64,000 nt of DNA from CAZKWG01 sp964615375 (GCA_964615375.1 CAZTOW010000030.1:54564-118563); one strand, 5' to 3'; positions 26,601 through 34,153 are shown, counted from the first letter of the stretch. A program made the numbers and translations. Notes: a model not told the origin generated them from the sequence alone.

Positions 26601-26934
26601 ACAGCGCGCCCAGCCGATCCTTGGAGAGCAGGGCCAGGGCGCGGGGGGCGGGGTTGAGGGCCTCGCCCAGCGGGCTCAGCGCGCCGCCGGTCCGCGCGCC
26701 GCGGTGGACGCGCCCGTCGGTGCCGGCCACGTAGATCTGGGCATCGTCCATGACGAGCGCGGCGCCGCCGGCGGGCAGGGCCGCGCTGTCCAGCTCGCCC
26801 TTGTCCACGTCGATGCGGTAGAGGGCGGTGGCCCGACCCTCGGGGTGGGTGGTGACGAAGAGCAGGGTGTTGCCCAGGGCCAGCAGACCCTGGAGCTCTC
26901 CGCGGAAGGGGAGGGCGCGTTCGGTGGCGGCCAT
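20608..26934 (-). CDS. Giant WD40/beta-propeller plus HEAT-repeat protein (retron-associated)
   Basis: A 2108-residue protein. Residues ~1-310 form a beta-propeller with WD-like blades (LSSGVDVKVLSTHVRG, YTAGKDATLKVWEAG, IAGEDATIRLFALD). From ~315 to the end there are dozens of HEAT/ARM repeats (for example VRVPLSEALL, LLALGDARAT-like units), many beginning with an Arg/Asp turn as in PBS-lyase type HEAT. It has no signal peptide and no recognisable catalytic motif, so it is probably a large cytoplasmic scaffold. It starts 1 bp inside the stop of the BRCT gene (TGATG) and overlaps the SWIM-WGR gene by 4 bp. It would be the ARM-type component of a type XIII retron-like operon. Confidence 0.9.
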   Translation of the reverse strand: MAATERALPFRGELQGLLALGNTLLFVTTHPEGRATALYRIDVDKGELDSAALPAGGAALVMDDAQIYVAGTDGRVHRGARTGGALSPLGEALNPAPRALALLSKDRLGALCGAEIVVLSRKDGAVSQRLALGEEGSVLAADPSGAWLVAGTTLGTLVVFDAERGQDFNESERKKIHEGAVTALCFEPAELRVLSSGVDVKVLSTHVRGRLEPEDRGGKAAHDGAVRAVLFGAGERFYTAGKDATLKVWEAGTSKRRPATVKDGVPVTVALAQVELKGRPHLAIAGEDATIRLFALDAAGKVGDPIRTFTGALAWARAELAANEPARREAALEVLARWNDTPGVDLLLARAQEDADHGLRVKSATLLGETKNPRARGGLERLLGARDEAVRKVALSGLRGMDGETALRPLELALGARKPDIGVIAVDALTELARKDDQALTRLVAALDDEPVEVRTRALTGLESVLGAGPEASLQALRSRRPDVRRLALVRCFQRKLLDTSAVQSALRRHAEDADADVRAMSFLVAVQSRPLLAEALRHRDRDLHRQLFDLESFGKPPDPDAKLPKTKEVDPRTLGEADLAPLLQAMATRALDTCLRGASGLALLQDTRAFGTLLQLSRDPLASARVSACKALQALGDARATNRLRTLVRDGEAEVRDAAFTALARLLEAEGPLSAASAGLSAEHEDVRRRGLEILVREIRRLGAAKAPAAAIELLARTLDDASASVRSEAFKATLNVGVGGGGAESLRFALRSIHADLRREVLVEVEGRIAEGWAPALLLDLFSDPDPGLRKDAFEFASKRAKQSDTEHLKAALRCRYPDLRIASATALSKRHTAGARALLVVALDDEDPQVRRLAVDALVVDEAADALSQAMKSRFSDVAVRAAAARAAEGDPAALAPLLALVAEPPPETGDRGPWLERTELAVGGLGALGDVTAYDALAGLIDHAEARLRKAAARALGTVSRPGRLDALRRGLQHADREVKLESALGLAMNGDPGGASILFAVATPAPAQRKQSRIPDPPAQQSAVTPHSALLAAVGLGELGRDQRLAFLDHNDKSVREQALLLALMAEWLEKDDQPDQCLAALSSANPRVRLLAARALEQFADREAFGAVVVEVFNDRGEGQAPWTVTPAVVRQLAGLATGEDPQARTRVARLLNLRDQSEQGAFDRAWRAYERRWSPPPAPADPRERGGGESVSQLVFGAYVGLSRLKGGGPEIRIQQTAIARLLAMAARDPKLNGAVTPVLVQALSDAHQAVRKQAFDGLRALSMPVEALGAEALMSEHRDVGALGLQLLSEAGGGASGDRVLADVMLQRTDGLEEEALKLLSTRGDALAALGQALDARSPGLRESAIAALARRVAEPAAAAALRGALQSRYRIVRFRAAEELASVRDAACFPVLLELLASDQGQEQRRGMNALGRLGDARGPGALLDRVDRDPAGTALKDELIGAAGQARSADVADRLFGYLAQAPLRASATRALLTISGHDQSVVDEEDELAVRRAPADWESRQHPRSDALLVKLLDYIWQLGDARLARTLLPAARWARSPSLDAALAPMCGFADDAARNQAIEAVSWRLRRRGGSPGALLKALEHADLTTRFLAAEGLAKAGRREGVIVLLACVDALDDLNLRRRAVDALGKLGDARALDTLLRLVTTEGHALFEQGAEAIGHLAETPRSAEIFDLLKKMAAGDDNIALQAMTGLRWFGGAESWKILRERASDDDWTVRQRAAELLRHDDTPESREILARLIARDDDRDVVQAAFASLRKLCGPDSLEPDYAILQSEHDSPEPDTLTRLGTRGDPGRLMDLLAKLDEERDEVRVPLSEALLSRSPPPVEAALARLDGEDDATGALAARILGRAGSGQGAAALASATSTALGTWQRALVDQGTGGPLADRADALGERVRWLIWACGRAGVGEAEVVGLARGTDTRPVVRDARLAALSALAEGLGGAAALDALAEAVTGSDAAARSLAAAGLAKRAPDRAAALVARVLDDPTTLAALRPSAGSVRAGLGSVHTFGVALPTVVRAKDAASLAALAADRAQPEALRLGALEGLGRVGGEAAESALIALGRATDEEEGLRKAAWRALRRARRASKAERRTEVSP
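22360..22374. repeat. AT-rich 15-bp dyad GTCAAG-CAA-CTTGAC inside the WD40-HEAT gene
   Basis: Perfect 6-bp arms around a 3-nt centre, within codons for VKLLDY. The surrounding gene is strongly GC-biased, so a block of GTC AAG TTG CTT GAC TAT is atypical. It shares arms with 19589-19603. Confidence 0.45.
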
Positions 26935-29900
26935 CAGGCGTTCCCCCAGGCGCCCAGCTCAGGCCAGGCGGCGTGGATTCGGGCGAGGGCGACGAGGCAG
27001 GCGGCGTGCTCGCTCGGGCCGCGCGAGCCCATGAACTCGCGGAGCAGCGGGGCGGCCTCCTGGGCGAAGGCGTGGTCCTCGACGCAGAGGTCGCGGACGG
27101 TCTCGATCAGCGCGAGCTTGGCCTTGCGGCTCTGGAGCGGGCGCGTCTTCGGGGGGGCGGGCTCGCGGCTCTCGCGGGCCTCGGCGGGCGCGGGCGGGAG
27201 CCGCGCGGGCGGGACCTCGAAGAGCACGGCGCGGAGCAGGTCGGTGATGATCCCGGGGGCGGCGGGGGCGGCGCCGGGGCGCGCGCCGGGGGCCGAGGGC
27301 GCCGGGCGGGCCGTGGCCGACTTCGGGCGGCGCCGGCCGCGGATCGCCTCGGGCAGCGGGGTGGGCTTCCAGCCGTCGGTGGTGCCGCGGTCGTGGTAGA
27401 GGCTCCACAGGCGGCGCAGGGCGAAGGCCCGCATGGCGCGGTCGGGGCTCTCCGTGAGGCGGAAGAGCTCCTCGGGCACCGCCAGGCGCGGGTTGCGGTC
27501 CAGCAGGGTCATGCCCAGCGCGCGGGTCTGGGCGTCCAGGGACTCGCAGAAGCGGTAGACGCCGTCGGCGGTGAACGTGGCCGGGTCCAGGCGGATCCGG
27601 GCGTTCTCCTTGTTGTCCTCGGCCGTCAGCGCGCGGGTCACGAAGCCGCGCACGTCGCCGTGGGGCAGCTCGCTCAGGCGCACGAGGCGGTGGAGCGGCG
27701 GCTTCCAGCGGGCGAACTCCCACTTCGCGAGCTCCAGCGCCAGCTTGCGCACGGGCTCGCGCCGGTCGGCGAAGAGGGGCTCCACCCGGTCCCAGGTGAG
27801 GAAGCTGGCGGGGATCTCGGCGCCGGGGTCCACGGGGCGCTCGGTCTCCTCCAGGTTGATGTCGGGGTGGTGGCGGCGCAGGTACTGGCGGGCGAAGCGG
27901 GCCAGGGGCGCGTCGGCGGGGCCGGGGCCGGTGGCCATGATCCAGAGGCGCTCGGCGCCCTTGCCCACGGTGTCCTCGCTGAACGTCCGCTCCTCGCCGG
28001 CCAGCATCTGGAGGAAGGCGGTCTCGCTGATGATCTTGAGCGGCACGCCGCCCTTGGCCAGCAGCTTCTCCGCCGCGACCTGCTTGCTGCCCTTCTTGCC
28101 CTGGCCGTAGAGCGGGCTGCCGTCGTCGCCGATGACTAGATAATCTAGTTTTGGCGACACGCCCGAGGCGTTGCTCCCGTTGGCGCCCGTGACCTTGGCC
28201 TCGGCCTCCGAGCGCTGCATGGTGGCCAGCTTGCCGGTGAACAGGAAGCTCTTGCCCTTGAGATCGGCCTTGCCGCCGCCCGCGCTCTGCTGGGTCGGCG
28301 CGACCTCCTCCTTGGGCGCGAAGTCGGCTGGGAGGAAGGCCTTGATCATGTAGGTGGTGGCGAAGTCGTGATAGCGCTCCTCGGTGCGCGTGACCAGCTG
28401 CATGAGCCAGTCGAAGCCCAGCTCACCCGGGGAGAAGCGCCGCACGTCGCCCAGCCAGCCCAGCACGGTCTCGCTCAGATCCTCGTCGAAGCTGAGCTCC
28501 CTGGCCCAGGAGCGCCCGGAGCGCTTGAGGGCCAGCACCCACTCGTCCTTCTCCCAGGTGAGGTGGAAGGCCAGGGCCTTGAGGTAGGCGACGCCGAGAT
28601 CCTTGGCCTTGAGCTTCTCCTCCTCGATCCAGCCCACCAGGGCGTCGCGGCTCTGGGGGTTGACCAGGGCGCGGCGCAGGAAGTCGAGGTCGAGCTCGGC
28701 CACGGGGAAGCGGCTGAGGGCGTTCAGCGCGAACTCCGCGGCGTCCTCGCGCTCGCGGTCGTCCTCCAGCAGCCCGCAGAAGAAGCCGGCGCCCAGGCTC
28801 TGGGCGGTGTGGACCTTCAGCAGCAGGTCGGAGGCGAACTGGAAGACCTGGTGGTTCTCGGACAGCAGGCGCTCGCGGAACCAGGCGGGGCTGAGCTCGC
28901 GCGCGCCGAAGTGCTTTCGGATGGCCGCAGCGGCGAGATCGTGGGCGAAGCTCGATCCCAGGAGCTGACCCCAGGCCTCCAGCCCCACGTCCTTGCGCGG
29001 GTCACGATCATGCAACAAGTCGCGCGCGAGGGCTCGGACGGCCTCGTGGCTGTTGTTGGCGAGGCGCACGAGGGCGTCGAGCGGCAGGTCGCGGGCGTGG
29101 GTGCGGGCGTAGGCGGCGGCGTAGGCGCGGGCCTCGTTCGACGGGGAGTCCAGGAGCTGGAGCACCGCGTCGTGCAGCCCCAGCGCCCGGAAGGCGCCCT
29201 GCTCGAAGCGGGGCACGTTGTTCAGCAGCCAGACGACGAAGGTGTCGACGCTGGCCTTGCGCACGCCGATGAGGCGGGCCACCCAGGCGGGCTCGACCTC
29301 GCGAAGGGCGGCGCGGAAGTCGGTCTTCAGCGCCTCGGCGGCGAACGAGCAGGGGGTGTCGGCGCGCCCGGTCTCCAGCAGGCGGAAGAGGGGGCGCGGG
29401 CTGCGCTTCCACAGGTCGGGGTAGGCGCGGTCCTTCAGCAGGTTGCCGGGCATACGCCGGAACTTGAAGCGCCGCCGCGTGTACTCCTTCGTGCCGTGGA
29501 AGAAGAGGTGGTTGGCGATCCAGGTCTTGGCGAACTGGGTCTCCGGCGGGTAGGCGCGCAGGATGTCCACGGCGGCGTCGGGCCAGGCGGCGGGGAGCTG
29601 CACGGCCATGCGGCGGAGCGTGCGCCAGGCGCGGCGCACCAGATAAGAGAGCGTCCCTCGCCCGACCTCGCCCGTGTAGCGGCCGGTCAGCGCGCCGTCG
29701 AAGGTGCCGGCCAGGGTGCCGTAGACCTCCCAGTCCCCGCGCGCCTCGCTCTCCTTGAAGATCTGCTTGAGCGCGCGCCAGGCGCCCCAGCGGAGCGGCA
29801 CGGTGCGGATGCACTCCAGGAGCAGGGCGCGCGAGACCGCGCCTTCTTCCTGCCAGAGCGCCGTGAGCACCTTGTGGGCCTCGAAGCGCGGGGGCAGAGG

Positions 29901-30155
29901 CACCTCGGCGTCGGGGGCCTCCAGCGCCGCCATGCGCGCCTGGCGCAGCGCGGCCCGCTCGGCACGAGGCTTCTTCTTGAAGGCCTCCGAGCGGAGCTCG
30001 GCCTGATAGCGGCTCCAGGTCAGCGCGCCCTCGCGGGGCGGCACGGCCGGGGCCGGGTCGCGGGCGGTCATCAGCGCGACCAGCAGCCTGGGAAGCTCAG
30101 GATCGCGCACCTCGAGCGCGCGACGGACGGCAGCGAGAGCGGCAGCGCTGTCCAC
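26934..30155 (-). CDS. Helical-repeat protein with BRCT domain (first gene of retron-like operon)
   Basis: A 1073-residue protein from GTG 30155, preceded by GGAGGG. Residues ~1-600 and ~720-1060 are alpha-helical repeat-like, the second part including HEAT-like units (RREPVRKLALELAKWEFARW). Residues ~630-717 form a BRCT domain of NAD-ligase type: LKGKSFLFTGKLATMQRSEA, then SPKLDYLVIGDDGSPLYGQG. BRCT domains bind phosphopeptides or DNA ends. A Pro/Ala-rich segment (~955-1000) precedes the C-terminal helices. There is no signal peptide and no catalytic motif. It is the promoter-proximal gene of the operon ending with the RT; the promoter should lie in the 74-bp gap before it or further upstream. 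Confidence 0.88.
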   Translation of the reverse strand: MDSAAALAAVRRALEVRDPELPRLLVALMTARDPAPAVPPREGALTWSRYQAELRSEAFKKKPRAERAALRQARMAALEAPDAEVPLPPRFEAHKVLTALWQEEGAVSRALLLECIRTVPLRWGAWRALKQIFKESEARGDWEVYGTLAGTFDGALTGRYTGEVGRGTLSYLVRRAWRTLRRMAVQLPAAWPDAAVDILRAYPPETQFAKTWIANHLFFHGTKEYTRRRFKFRRMPGNLLKDRAYPDLWKRSPRPLFRLLETGRADTPCSFAAEALKTDFRAALREVEPAWVARLIGVRKASVDTFVVWLLNNVPRFEQGAFRALGLHDAVLQLLDSPSNEARAYAAAYARTHARDLPLDALVRLANNSHEAVRALARDLLHDRDPRKDVGLEAWGQLLGSSFAHDLAAAAIRKHFGARELSPAWFRERLLSENHQVFQFASDLLLKVHTAQSLGAGFFCGLLEDDREREDAAEFALNALSRFPVAELDLDFLRRALVNPQSRDALVGWIEEEKLKAKDLGVAYLKALAFHLTWEKDEWVLALKRSGRSWARELSFDEDLSETVLGWLGDVRRFSPGELGFDWLMQLVTRTEERYHDFATTYMIKAFLPADFAPKEEVAPTQQSAGGGKADLKGKSFLFTGKLATMQRSEAEAKVTGANGSNASGVSPKLDYLVIGDDGSPLYGQGKKGSKQVAAEKLLAKGGVPLKIISETAFLQMLAGEERTFSEDTVGKGAERLWIMATGPGPADAPLARFARQYLRRHHPDINLEETERPVDPGAEIPASFLTWDRVEPLFADRREPVRKLALELAKWEFARWKPPLHRLVRLSELPHGDVRGFVTRALTAEDNKENARIRLDPATFTADGVYRFCESLDAQTRALGMTLLDRNPRLAVPEELFRLTESPDRAMRAFALRRLWSLYHDRGTTDGWKPTPLPEAIRGRRRPKSATARPAPSAPGARPGAAPAAPGIITDLLRAVLFEVPPARLPPAPAEARESREPAPPKTRPLQSRKAKLALIETVRDLCVEDHAFAQEAAPLLREFMGSRGPSEHAACLVALARIHAAWPELGAWGNA
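28133..28147. repeat. AT-rich 15-bp palindrome inside the BRCT domain coding region
   Basis: The sequence ACTAGATAATCTAGT has 7-bp perfect arms around one base and encodes LDYL with two CTA codons. CTAG is rare in this genome. A near-identical palindrome occurs at 39482-39496. Positions may be off by a base or two. Confidence 0.45.
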
Positions 30156-30175
30156 GAACCCTCCACGCCCCTCGG

Positions 30176-30190
30176 CCGGCGTGCTGCCGG
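30176..30190 (-). terminator. Small GC hairpin between FHA-sigma54 gene and retron-like operon
   Basis: CCGGC and GCCGG flank a 5-nt loop in the 74-bp gap. It could be a weak terminator of the upstream activator gene, but there is no U-tract, so read-through into the operon is possible. The rest of the gap is purine-rich on the plus strand; ATACACT on the minus strand near 30208-30214 is a possible -10 element. No msr-msd fold is visible. Confidence 0.3.
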
Positions 30191-30229
30191 TCGGAGGAGG
30201 GGGAGGAGTGTATCAGATGGGCGCGGCCC

Positions 30230-31609
30230 TCACCGCTCGCCGCGCACCGCCTCCGCGCGCACCGCCTCCGCGCTCAGGCCCATCTCCTCCATCCACCGAT
30301 ACAGCGTGCTCCTCCCCACCCCCAGCCGCGTGGCCAGGGCGCGCAGGTTCCCGCCCTCCTCCGCCGCCAGGGACCGGAGCTCGTCCGCGCTCGGTCGGGT
30401 CCTGGGGGCGCGGGAGCGGGCGGGGGGCTCCGCCGTGATCGTGGGCTCCATCCTGGAGGCCGACTCCACAGACCTCGGGCGCGCGGCCAGGGCGAGCTCC
30501 TCCTGCACCGCGGGCGAGAGCTCCAGCGTGTCGGCACCCCGCGCCTCCACCACGAGCCGCTCGACGATGGCCTCCAGCTCGCGGACGTTGCCCGGCCAGG
30601 GGTGCAGCAGCAGGGCGAGCGTGAGCGGGCGGGAGAGGGCGACGGGCTTCCCGGCGAAGCGGGCGGCGAAGGCCCGAGCGAGCACGGGGATGTCCTCGCG
30701 GCGCTCGCGCAGGGCTGGGAGCCGGATGACCCAGCGGGAGAGCCGGGCGCCGAGATCGGGGCGGAAGCTGCCGCTCTCGATGCTCTCGGCCAGCGGGCGC
30801 CAGGTGGCGGCGACGAAGCGCACGTCCACCTTGACCGCGCGGTCGGAGCCCACGGCGCGAATCTCCTTCTCCTGCAGCAGCCTGAGCAGGCTGGCCTGCA
30901 TGGACGGGCTGGCCTCGCCGATCTCGTCGAGGAAGAGGGTGCCGCCGTCGGCCTCCTCCACGAGCCCGCGCCGCGGACGGTCGGCCCCGGTGAACGCCCC
31001 GCGGGCGTGACCGAAGAGCTCGCTCTGCAAGAGCGTGTCGGTGAGCGCCCCGCAGTTGACCGCGACGAAGGCCCCCTTGCGCCCGCTCTGGCGGCGGAGC
31101 TCGCGCGCGATGAGCTCCTTGCCGGTGCCGGTCTCGCCGAGGATGAGCACGGTGGTGGGGCGCGTCGCGACCAGGGCGAGCTCGTCCAGGGCGGCGCCGA
31201 GCGCGCGGCTGCGGCCGACGATCTCGCGGTGGCGGGCGGGCGGAAGATCGGGCCGGGCGCGGATCACCAGCAGCAGCAGGCCCCCCGCGCCCAGCACGTC
31301 CCCGGGCTGGAGCGTGGCCTGAGCGACGCGCTCGCCGTTCCTGGTGGTGCCGTTGGCGCTGCCGAGATCGGTGACGGTGATCGCGTCCCCGCGGCGGGTC
31401 AGGGTGGCGTGCCTGCGGGAGAGGCGCTGGTCGGTGGCCGCGCCGGGCACGTCGTCCACGCCGCGCCCCAGCAGCAGGGTCTCCCCGTCGTGGAGCCAGC
31501 GCTCGCGCCCCAGCAGCCCGGGATCGGGCGCGCAGGCCACCACCAGGGCCAGCGAGGGCGCCTGCGTCTTCTGCTCGGCCTGGGTGTCGTCGCGCTGCGT
31601 GGAGTCCAT
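30230..31609 (-). CDS. FHA-domain sigma54-dependent transcriptional activator (copy 1)
   Basis: A 459-residue regulator with an N-terminal FHA domain (~40-110: LLLGRGVDDVPG, RLSRRHATL, GSANGTT), a central AAA+ domain with Walker A GETGTGKE (158-165), the sigma54-contacting GAFTGA loop (204-209) and FLDEIGEAS, and a C-terminal Fis-type helix-turn-helix (GNLRALATRLGVGRSTLYRW). Such proteins activate sigma54 promoters after their FHA domain reads a Thr-phosphorylated partner. It is nearly identical in DNA and protein to the gene at 34208-35584, differing mainly in the linker before the HTH and the 5' end. It is the last gene of module 1, on the same strand. Confidence 0.94.
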   Translation of the reverse strand: MDSTQRDDTQAEQKTQAPSLALVVACAPDPGLLGRERWLHDGETLLLGRGVDDVPGAATDQRLSRRHATLTRRGDAITVTDLGSANGTTRNGERVAQATLQPGDVLGAGGLLLLVIRARPDLPPARHREIVGRSRALGAALDELALVATRPTTVLILGETGTGKELIARELRRQSGRKGAFVAVNCGALTDTLLQSELFGHARGAFTGADRPRRGLVEEADGGTLFLDEIGEASPSMQASLLRLLQEKEIRAVGSDRAVKVDVRFVAATWRPLAESIESGSFRPDLGARLSRWVIRLPALRERREDIPVLARAFAARFAGKPVALSRPLTLALLLHPWPGNVRELEAIVERLVVEARGADTLELSPAVQEELALAARPRSVESASRMEPTITAEPPARSRAPRTRPSADELRSLAAEEGGNLRALATRLGVGRSTLYRWMEEMGLSAEAVRAEAVRGER

Positions 31610-31640
31610 CGCCGCCCCCGGTGGGGGATTCTAGCGACCG

Positions 31641-31660
31641 GCGCGGCGCGCCGCCAGCGG
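31641..31660. repeat. GC-rich repeat upstream of activator copy 1
   Basis: A block starting GCGCGGCGCGCCGCC, with GGCGCGCC at its core, lies just before the activator start. The same block precedes copy 2 (35616-35635) and reappears without an activator at 38811-38830. It marks the edge of the duplicated segment. Confidence 0.6.
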
Positions 31661-31712
31661 TTGGGCGCCCCCACGGGAGAACGTCGGCGCAGAGGGGGTG
31701 ACGTCAACGGAA

Positions 31713-33314
31713 TCACGGAGGGTCCGACGAGCGGGTCGGAGTCTGTCCTCTAGGTTGGAGGCGCACATGGAATCCAGCTTCCAACATCAACGTAGCGGAG
31801 TAGATTCCCCAGAGTGGGGACACGGCGATGAGGGTCACGCTGGAGCCCTCGGGTACGCCTTCGACCAGCACCGCACCATCCGAGGACAGGCTCACCACAC
31901 CTGCTGGCTCGACCTCGAGCCAGGCATCCTCGAGGGGAAAGGGGAGGTCCAGCGAGCCCTCTACAGCGCTCTCTTCTGGTACCACGAGGCCGAGACTCAA
32001 CACGTTGTCCGACTCATCGACGTGGAAGTTCAAGGCGCCTGACTCTGCTGAAGATGCCTGGACGACCAGACGCCAGCTCCCCGGGTTTACCTCCACCTCG
32101 ATCACCCCGTCGGGTCCGCAGGTCCCGAGACGCAGAGGCCCGAGAAAGCTCTGGAGCTCCAAGTCATCTGGTTCCAAGCTCCAGGAGCAGGGCAGCTCCC
32201 CGGTCCACCGAGCGTGCGCAACTACCTTGCTTGGAGGCCAGGTTACGGAGAGAGACTCGGTCCATCGGTCGGCGAGACCGACGACGATTGGAGTCTGCCG
32301 GGCGGCCATCACGCGGAGTGTGCTGGCGTCTGGCCCGCAGCGACAGATCCAGGCCCCGGACTGTAGGTGGCACGACTCCAGCCCACATTCCAGATTCGGG
32401 CACGCCTCGGGTGCGCAGTCGACCACAACCTCATGCAGGCGTCCAGCTCCTGCGAGATCGTACACGTGCGTTCGCCCATCGAGAGGTATCGAGAGCTGGG
32501 CGCGGCGCCCATCCGCGGTCGCCTGCGCACCAACCTGATGGCGCCGGCCTCTCACTTGAAACACTCCTGGTTGGACCTCAACGATGTCAACACTTCTGCT
32601 CCGAAGGGTAGCCTCGCGCGGGACATCGTCGTCCAAAACGAGCTGTACTGTCGCCGAAGCAATGTCCGGTAGCACGAGTTCCTCCGGGGAGTCGTCTCGC
32701 ACGGTGAGCCGTAGCCCAGAGAGCTTGTGACCCAATGGGTCCTCGTACGTGAATCCATTCAGGCCGCAGAATCGGTACATCCAGGCCTGCCCTGAGTCGA
32801 GCGGAACCTCCTCGACGTCAGGTCCGACCTCGCTCCTAAGAGATCCCTCCACAGCCGCACCTGACGCTTCGCGTACACGGACCAGACCGTCGCACCGTCG
32901 AACAAGCTCCAGTTGAAATTCCTGGGGTCCAGATCCGACCCAGAGCCTGGCGCTGTATTTGGGAAGAAGCTCCCACTCCGTGGTTTGAAGAGTGAGCTCC
33001 ATCTCTCCGCAGGGCAGTTCCAAGGAGCGTAGAACCCCCGACGCATCTGAAAGGAGCGTGTAGGTGCTGGCACCGGCCAGGTCGAATGGAATTCTGCCAG
33101 GTGGATCCTCACCTGTCACGTCCGAGAAGTTGATGTCGACGATTCCGATGCAAGGTACTCCAACGTCAGAAGACGGCGCTCGTGGTTCAGCCTCTGGTCG
33201 CTGCGGCTGTTCGACGACGAAGCTTGAGTTCATTCCTCGAGAGGACCACCAACAGAGCATAAGGACAACGATAACCAATGGTGGTCGTATCCACCTCGTC
33301 GAACGTTGATTCAT
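31713..33314 (-). CDS. Membrane-anchored or secreted beta-rich protein, unknown function
   Basis: A 533-residue protein with an N-terminal hydrophobic segment (PPLVIVVLMLCWW, ~11-23), so it is exported or anchored. The rest is beta-rich with repeated carboxypeptidase-regulatory-like strands and a short Cys cluster (~290-310: CAPEACPNLECGLESCHLQ), somewhat like an EGF-type segment. Base composition is clearly less GC-rich than the flanking genes, with many A/T-ending codons, which suggests different origin or amelioration. It lies in module 1 between a Cys-rich small gene and activator copy 1. No family recognised. Confidence 0.7.
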   Translation of the reverse strand: MNQRSTRWIRPPLVIVVLMLCWWSSRGMNSSFVVEQPQRPEAEPRAPSSDVGVPCIGIVDINFSDVTGEDPPGRIPFDLAGASTYTLLSDASGVLRSLELPCGEMELTLQTTEWELLPKYSARLWVGSGPQEFQLELVRRCDGLVRVREASGAAVEGSLRSEVGPDVEEVPLDSGQAWMYRFCGLNGFTYEDPLGHKLSGLRLTVRDDSPEELVLPDIASATVQLVLDDDVPREATLRSRSVDIVEVQPGVFQVRGRRHQVGAQATADGRRAQLSIPLDGRTHVYDLAGAGRLHEVVVDCAPEACPNLECGLESCHLQSGAWICRCGPDASTLRVMAARQTPIVVGLADRWTESLSVTWPPSKVVAHARWTGELPCSWSLEPDDLELQSFLGPLRLGTCGPDGVIEVEVNPGSWRLVVQASSAESGALNFHVDESDNVLSLGLVVPEESAVEGSLDLPFPLEDAWLEVEPAGVVSLSSDGAVLVEGVPEGSSVTLIAVSPLWGIYSATLMLEAGFHVRLQPRGQTPTRSSDPP

Positions 33315-33326
33315 CTCGTGGTAGCC

Positions 33327-33647
33327 CTACCAACCCTCTGGGGTCGTCGTCTGGGCGGTCAGACACGTGCAGTTGGTGCACTTACAGTTCGCATCCCGCG
33401 TACAGGTGTACGTGCCGTCCACTTCCTCACAGGCCGCCTTCGCGTGGCGATGCGTCGCAGGCGCCTCGCAAGGCTCACCTTCACAACGGCTCTTCTCATT
33501 GTCACAACCTTCGAGTAGCAGAAAGAGCCCCCCCATGGTCATGCCGTACGACGAAGATGGGTTCGATGAGATGCACGAGCCGAAGTTGAGCGCTCCGCCA
33601 GAGTGAGGCTGTGCACGGATGAGGCCCGTATTCAGGGTAGACATCAT
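33327..33647 (-). CDS. Small Cys-rich protein of module 1
   Basis: The ATG at 33647 overlaps the stop codon of the upstream gene (ATGATG context), giving 106 residues. The C-terminal ~65 residues contain ten Cys in a spaced pattern, with a final CKCTNCTC. A hydrophobic patch followed by Cys (GGLFLLLEGC) near residue 45 resembles a lipobox, so an internal start at about 33540 producing a lipoprotein is possible; no good ribosome binding site supports it. Lower GC than the neighbourhood. Function unknown. Confidence 0.55.
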   Translation of the reverse strand: MMSTLNTGLIRAQPHSGGALNFGSCISSNPSSSYGMTMGGLFLLLEGCDNEKSRCEGEPCEAPATHRHAKAACEEVDGTYTCTRDANCKCTNCTCLTAQTTTPEGW

Positions 33648-34051
33648 GGCCCCCTGAGATCGAAGCGCGCGGTCGCGAGTCCGAGCTCCGGGAACGTCGG
33701 AGTGCCAACCGCCGTAGCTGCCTGAATGCCCAGCTGCATGTAGGTTTTTCCGTTCAGGGTCGACGTCATGTCCGCATACGATGAGTCGTAGGAAGCACCC
33801 TCGCCAGTTTGAACAAGAGTGCCGATCTGGACTGGGCTGTCCCACGTACTTCCGTCATTCGAGGTACGCAGAGCAAGTCGAATCTTGGCATTCGAGCTTG
33901 TTGCGGCGCGTAGCTCGAGCGCTCCCCTGATCTTGTCGATCCCTACGGAGAGAAGTACGCCCGAGAGAGGGAAGAATACCCAGGAATTCTGTGTGAGGTT
34001 GGACCAGACGGAGATAGGACCGAGTGTGGTCGACTTGTTACAGGACATCAT
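33644..34051 (-). CDS. Small beta-rich protein (first gene of module 1)
   Basis: The gene gives a 135-residue protein from ATG 34051 (AGGA at short spacing). It looks like a single beta-sandwich: alternating strands IRGALELRAAT, IRLALRTSNDGSTWDSP, TYMQLGIQAAT, ATARFDLRGP. The pattern of a strand pair, a data-like loop and a final RFDLRG resembles small proteins at 35640 and 38278, which occupy equivalent places in module 2. No signal peptide. The role is unknown; similar folds occur in carbohydrate-binding and phage-tail accessory proteins, but that is only a guess. Confidence 0.65.
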   Translation of the reverse strand: MMSCNKSTTLGPISVWSNLTQNSWVFFPLSGVLLSVGIDKIRGALELRAATSSNAKIRLALRTSNDGSTWDSPVQIGTLVQTGEGASYDSSYADMTSTLNGKTYMQLGIQAATAVGTPTFPELGLATARFDLRGP

Positions 34052-34080
34052 CAATTCCTGGCGCGGCTGAGGTTCTGGGG

Positions 34081-34111
34081 TGTCGGGTGCGCTCGCAGCG
34101 CGCTCCCGACA
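34081..34111 (-). promoter_or_regulatory. Leader hairpin of module 1
   Basis: TGTCGGG and CCCGACA (7-bp arms) enclose an inner GCGCT-CGC-AGCGC stem. It lies 30 bp before the start of the small beta protein gene, in its leader. The same hairpin, with 9-bp arms, precedes the first gene of module 2 (38635-38669). Conservation between modules suggests a real regulatory element, either in DNA or RNA. Confidence 0.6.
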
Positions 34112-34153
34112 TCACGATATCGCTCCGACGCAGCTGTGCAAGCACTTTTCGCG

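Noticed and set aside
22396..27399. Plus-strand open frame of 1667 codons opposite the WD40-HEAT gene
   Set aside because: Composition is Gly/Gln/His/Arg-rich without domains; it is the usual antisense open frame produced by high GC third positions.
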